From Caloramator mitchellensis (GTDB taxonomy: Bacteria > Bacillota > Clostridia > Clostridiales > Caloramatoraceae), in NCBI RefSeq assembly GCF_001440545.1, contig NZ_LKHP01000007.1, positions 1 to 64,000 of the forward strand: a stretch of DNA of 64,000 nucleotides. Reading direction: 5' to 3'. A program made the position numbers and the translations under genes. Shown here piece by piece: positions 62,338 to 64,000 of this stretch (the first letter of the stretch is position 1; every line of letters starts with the position of its first letter). The notes under the pieces are model-generated. The model worked only from the letters and a program-made list of their open reading frames with translations. It was not told the DNA's origin and ran no database searches.

Positions 62338-63345
62338 TCAATCCCCCTTTAATTTGCATGAGCTTCTTTCAACTAGTTCAAACTCAAGAACTTCTCCTTT
62401 TTCTATTTCTTCACCCTGTATTAGCTTTAATAGTTTTTCCATCCCCTTAGCTCCCATTTCGTATCTCGGCTGCTTAATGGTAGTAATTGGAGGATAAAAA
62501 TACTGTGCAAGTTCTATTCCATCGAATCCAATAAGCGAAAAATCATCGGGTATTTTAAATCCGTGCTGCATTGCACATGAGGCAGCACCAACTGCCATAG
62601 TATCCGATGCAGCAAATATTGCACTAGGCTTGTCTTTTAATTTAATAATCTTTAGCATATTTTGAAAGCCGCTTTTGAATTTATAATCTCCATGAAAAAT
62701 ATAATCTTCCCTGACTGCAATTTTATTTTCTGTTAGTGCTCTTTTATATCCTTCTATTCTTGGGATACCAGCATTAGGATCATCGTTTTTACCTGCAAGC
62801 ATTGCAATTTTATTGTGCCCGAGCTTAATCAGATACTCGGTAGCCTTATAAGCAGCTTCTTCATTATCTATAGTAACGCTGTGGAATTCTTCGTTTTTGT
62901 CCTTGGTTGCAATTAAAACAACCGGAATATTAATTTTTCTAAAATCCTTTTTCAATTTATCGTTTATCGTATTACTGATAAATAAAATGCCATCCACTTT
63001 CTTTTCCTTTAAAGTGATTAATGCTTCTTTTTCCTTTTCTCTTTTTAAATCTGTATTTAAAAGGATTATATTATATTTATATTTATTGGCAATATCCTCT
63101 ATTCCTCTAACTATATCAGAATAAAAGGCACTTGAAATATCTGGAATCATAACCCCAATTGAATTAGTAGATTTAATCTTTAAACTTCTTGCTATAGCAT
63201 TTGGATTATAATCAAGTTCCTTGATTGCTTCTAATACCTTTTTTTTAGTTTCCTCTGATACCGAAGGGTGATTATTCAATACCCTTGATACAGTTCCTAA
63301 TCCTACCCCTGCTTTTTTGGCTACATCCTTTATTGTAGCTGTCAT
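62338..63345 (-). CDS. LacI-family regulator of the sugar operon
   Basis: 335 aa. HTH and hinge (1-58: TIKDVAKKAGVGLGTVSRVLNN) and an effector domain (about 60-330). First gene of the operon, directly upstream of the permeases. A perfect GGAAACGTTTCC palindrome lies between its promoter and ribosome site, so it probably represses its own operon and is released by the sugar. Ligand unknown, possibly a gluco-disaccharide given the GH65 gene. Confidence 0.95.
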   Translation of the reverse strand: MTATIKDVAKKAGVGLGTVSRVLNNHPSVSEETKKKVLEAIKELDYNPNAIARSLKIKSTNSIGVMIPDISSAFYSDIVRGIEDIANKYKYNIILLNTDLKREKEKEALITLKEKKVDGILFISNTINDKLKKDFRKINIPVVLIATKDKNEEFHSVTIDNEEAAYKATEYLIKLGHNKIAMLAGKNDDPNAGIPRIEGYKRALTENKIAVREDYIFHGDYKFKSGFQNMLKIIKLKDKPSAIFAASDTMAVGAASCAMQHGFKIPDDFSLIGFDGIELAQYFYPPITTIKQPRYEMGAKGMEKLLKLIQGEEIEKGEVLEFELVERSSCKLKGD

Positions 63346-63358
63346 TTTATCACCTCTT

Positions 63359-63370
63359 GGAAACGTTTCC
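63359..63370. promoter_or_regulatory. LacI-type operator GGAAACGTTTCC
   Basis: Perfect 12-bp palindrome centred on ACGT, 7 bp downstream of the -10 box of the sugar operon. Confidence 0.8.
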
Positions 63371-63377
63371 TAAAATG

Positions 63378-63406
63378 ATATTATCACAATTTTTTATAAA
63401 TTGCAA
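63378..63406 (-). promoter_or_regulatory. Promoter of the sugar operon
   Basis: Minus strand TTGCAA (63401-63406), 17-bp spacer, TAATAT (63378-63383). Confidence 0.7.
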
Positions 63407-63509
63407 TATTTTTGTTTTCTTAAAATAAGTTTTGTATTATAATATGAATAGTTTTATTTGGGAAATATTTTGAAGTTTATCTAATCACTGTTACTTCGGA
63501 GGAACAAGT

Positions 63510-64000
63510 ATGAGCATAATTAATAAAATATTGATATATATCACCATTACAGTTACATCAGTTTTATTATTTATAATAGGTGCATCAAATTATTTTATCC
63601 TTGAACCAATTTATAAATTAGAAGATTCAATTGCAAATTCTGATATAAAAAGGTTAAACAGGCACGTTAACAATGAACTCAATTTGATATATAATTTATC
63701 CTTAGATTATTCAAAATGGGATGAAACCTATAACTTTGTGATTAATAAAAATACCGATTACATAACATCTAACTATTATTACGATATATCTTTTGATAAA
63801 AACGGAATTAATTTTATATTTATAACGGATAGAAATGGAAATATATTATATGAAAGATATAACCAAAATAGCAATATGGATATTCAATTAAATAAGTCAA
63901 TTAATCATTCTATTAAACCTATCCTGGAAGAATTTATAATAAAAAATACCGCTGATTCTTCTGGAATAAATTTTATTAATAACACACCGGTTTTGTTAAG
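63510..64000 (+). CDS. CHASE4-domain sensor protein, partial (runs off the right edge)
   Basis: First 163 residues only. ATG 63510 with CGGAGGAAC upstream. An N-terminal membrane helix (about 7-29) is followed by an extracellular CHASE4-like domain with the signature DYSKWDETYNF (about 71-81). The output domain lies beyond the window. In this family it may be GGDEF, EAL, histidine kinase or methyl-accepting. A c-di-GMP enzyme would fit the HD-GYP and PilZ genes here, but this is a guess. Confidence 0.82.
   Translation, partial: MSIINKILIYITITVTSVLLFIIGASNYFILEPIYKLEDSIANSDIKRLNRHVNNELNLIYNLSLDYSKWDETYNFVINKNTDYITSNYYYDISFDKNGINFIFITDRNGNILYERYNQNSNMDIQLNKSINHSIKPILEEFIIKNTADSSGINFINNTPVLL

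Overview
This window looks like a chromosomal segment of an AT-rich, spore-forming member of the Clostridia. The evidence is the dense set of sporulation genes (spoIIE, yabP, yabQ, spoVB, spoVT, spoVG), clostridial gene order and many intrinsic terminators. A Caloramator-like relative is my guess from general protein character; nothing here proves the genus.

Positions 1-24,900 carry, almost all on the minus strand, a conserved housekeeping and sporulation block. At the left edge are two tandem promoters and a leader that fire out of the window into a probable rRNA operon, then tRNA-Asn. They are followed by an HD-GYP phosphodiesterase, lysS-greA, a three-gene unit (unknown protein, quinate-5-dehydrogenase-like protein, HTH regulator), dus, coaX, a cupin, ftsH, hpt, tilS and spoIIE. 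An accessory insert (14.8-18.3 kb) interrupts the block with an IstB (IS21) relic, a small membrane protein, a secreted C39-like cysteine peptidase and an IS200-type element. The block resumes with tRNA-Met, tRNA-fMet and tRNA-Leu, an S1 protein, divIC, yabQ, yabP, rqcP, hup, mazG, spoVB and spoVT. A cluster of DnaA-box-like 9-mers lies between rqcP and yabP.

Positions 24,900-40,500 hold a tiny CxxC protein, prsA, mfd, pth, an htrA-like protease with its histidine kinase and response regulator, gdhA, prs, glmU, spoVG (with a consensus sigma-H promoter), purR and murC. A group II intron 3' remnant abuts the end of murC.

Positions 40,500-54,700 are more mixed: an AbrB/PIN toxin-antitoxin pair, two tiny ORFs, a Rossmann dehydrogenase resembling acyl-ACP reductase, T-box-controlled asnS, an AlkA-type glycosylase, MFS plus flavodoxin, two tRNA-Pro genes, a PilZ protein, an RlmI-like methyltransferase, and an operon of sugar ABC ATPase, PucR-type regulator, LacI-type regulator and comB.

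Positions 54,700-64,000 contain a lipoprotein, a YkvI-type membrane protein, and a minus-strand sugar operon: LacI regulator, two permeases, binding protein and a GH65 disaccharide phosphorylase. A CHASE4 sensor gene runs off the right edge.

The most interesting signals are: (1) a matching promoter-plus-operator, TTGAAA-17-TAAAAT followed by a GTGCAC-N5-GTGCAC dyad, in front of both the HTH/dehydrogenase unit and the distant acyl-ACP-reductase-like gene, which suggests a small uncharacterised regulon; (2) dispersed repeats, one of which supplies the last codons of spoIIE; (3) a tight DnaA-box array; and (4) terminator stems that bury the Shine-Dalgarno of the following sporulation gene.
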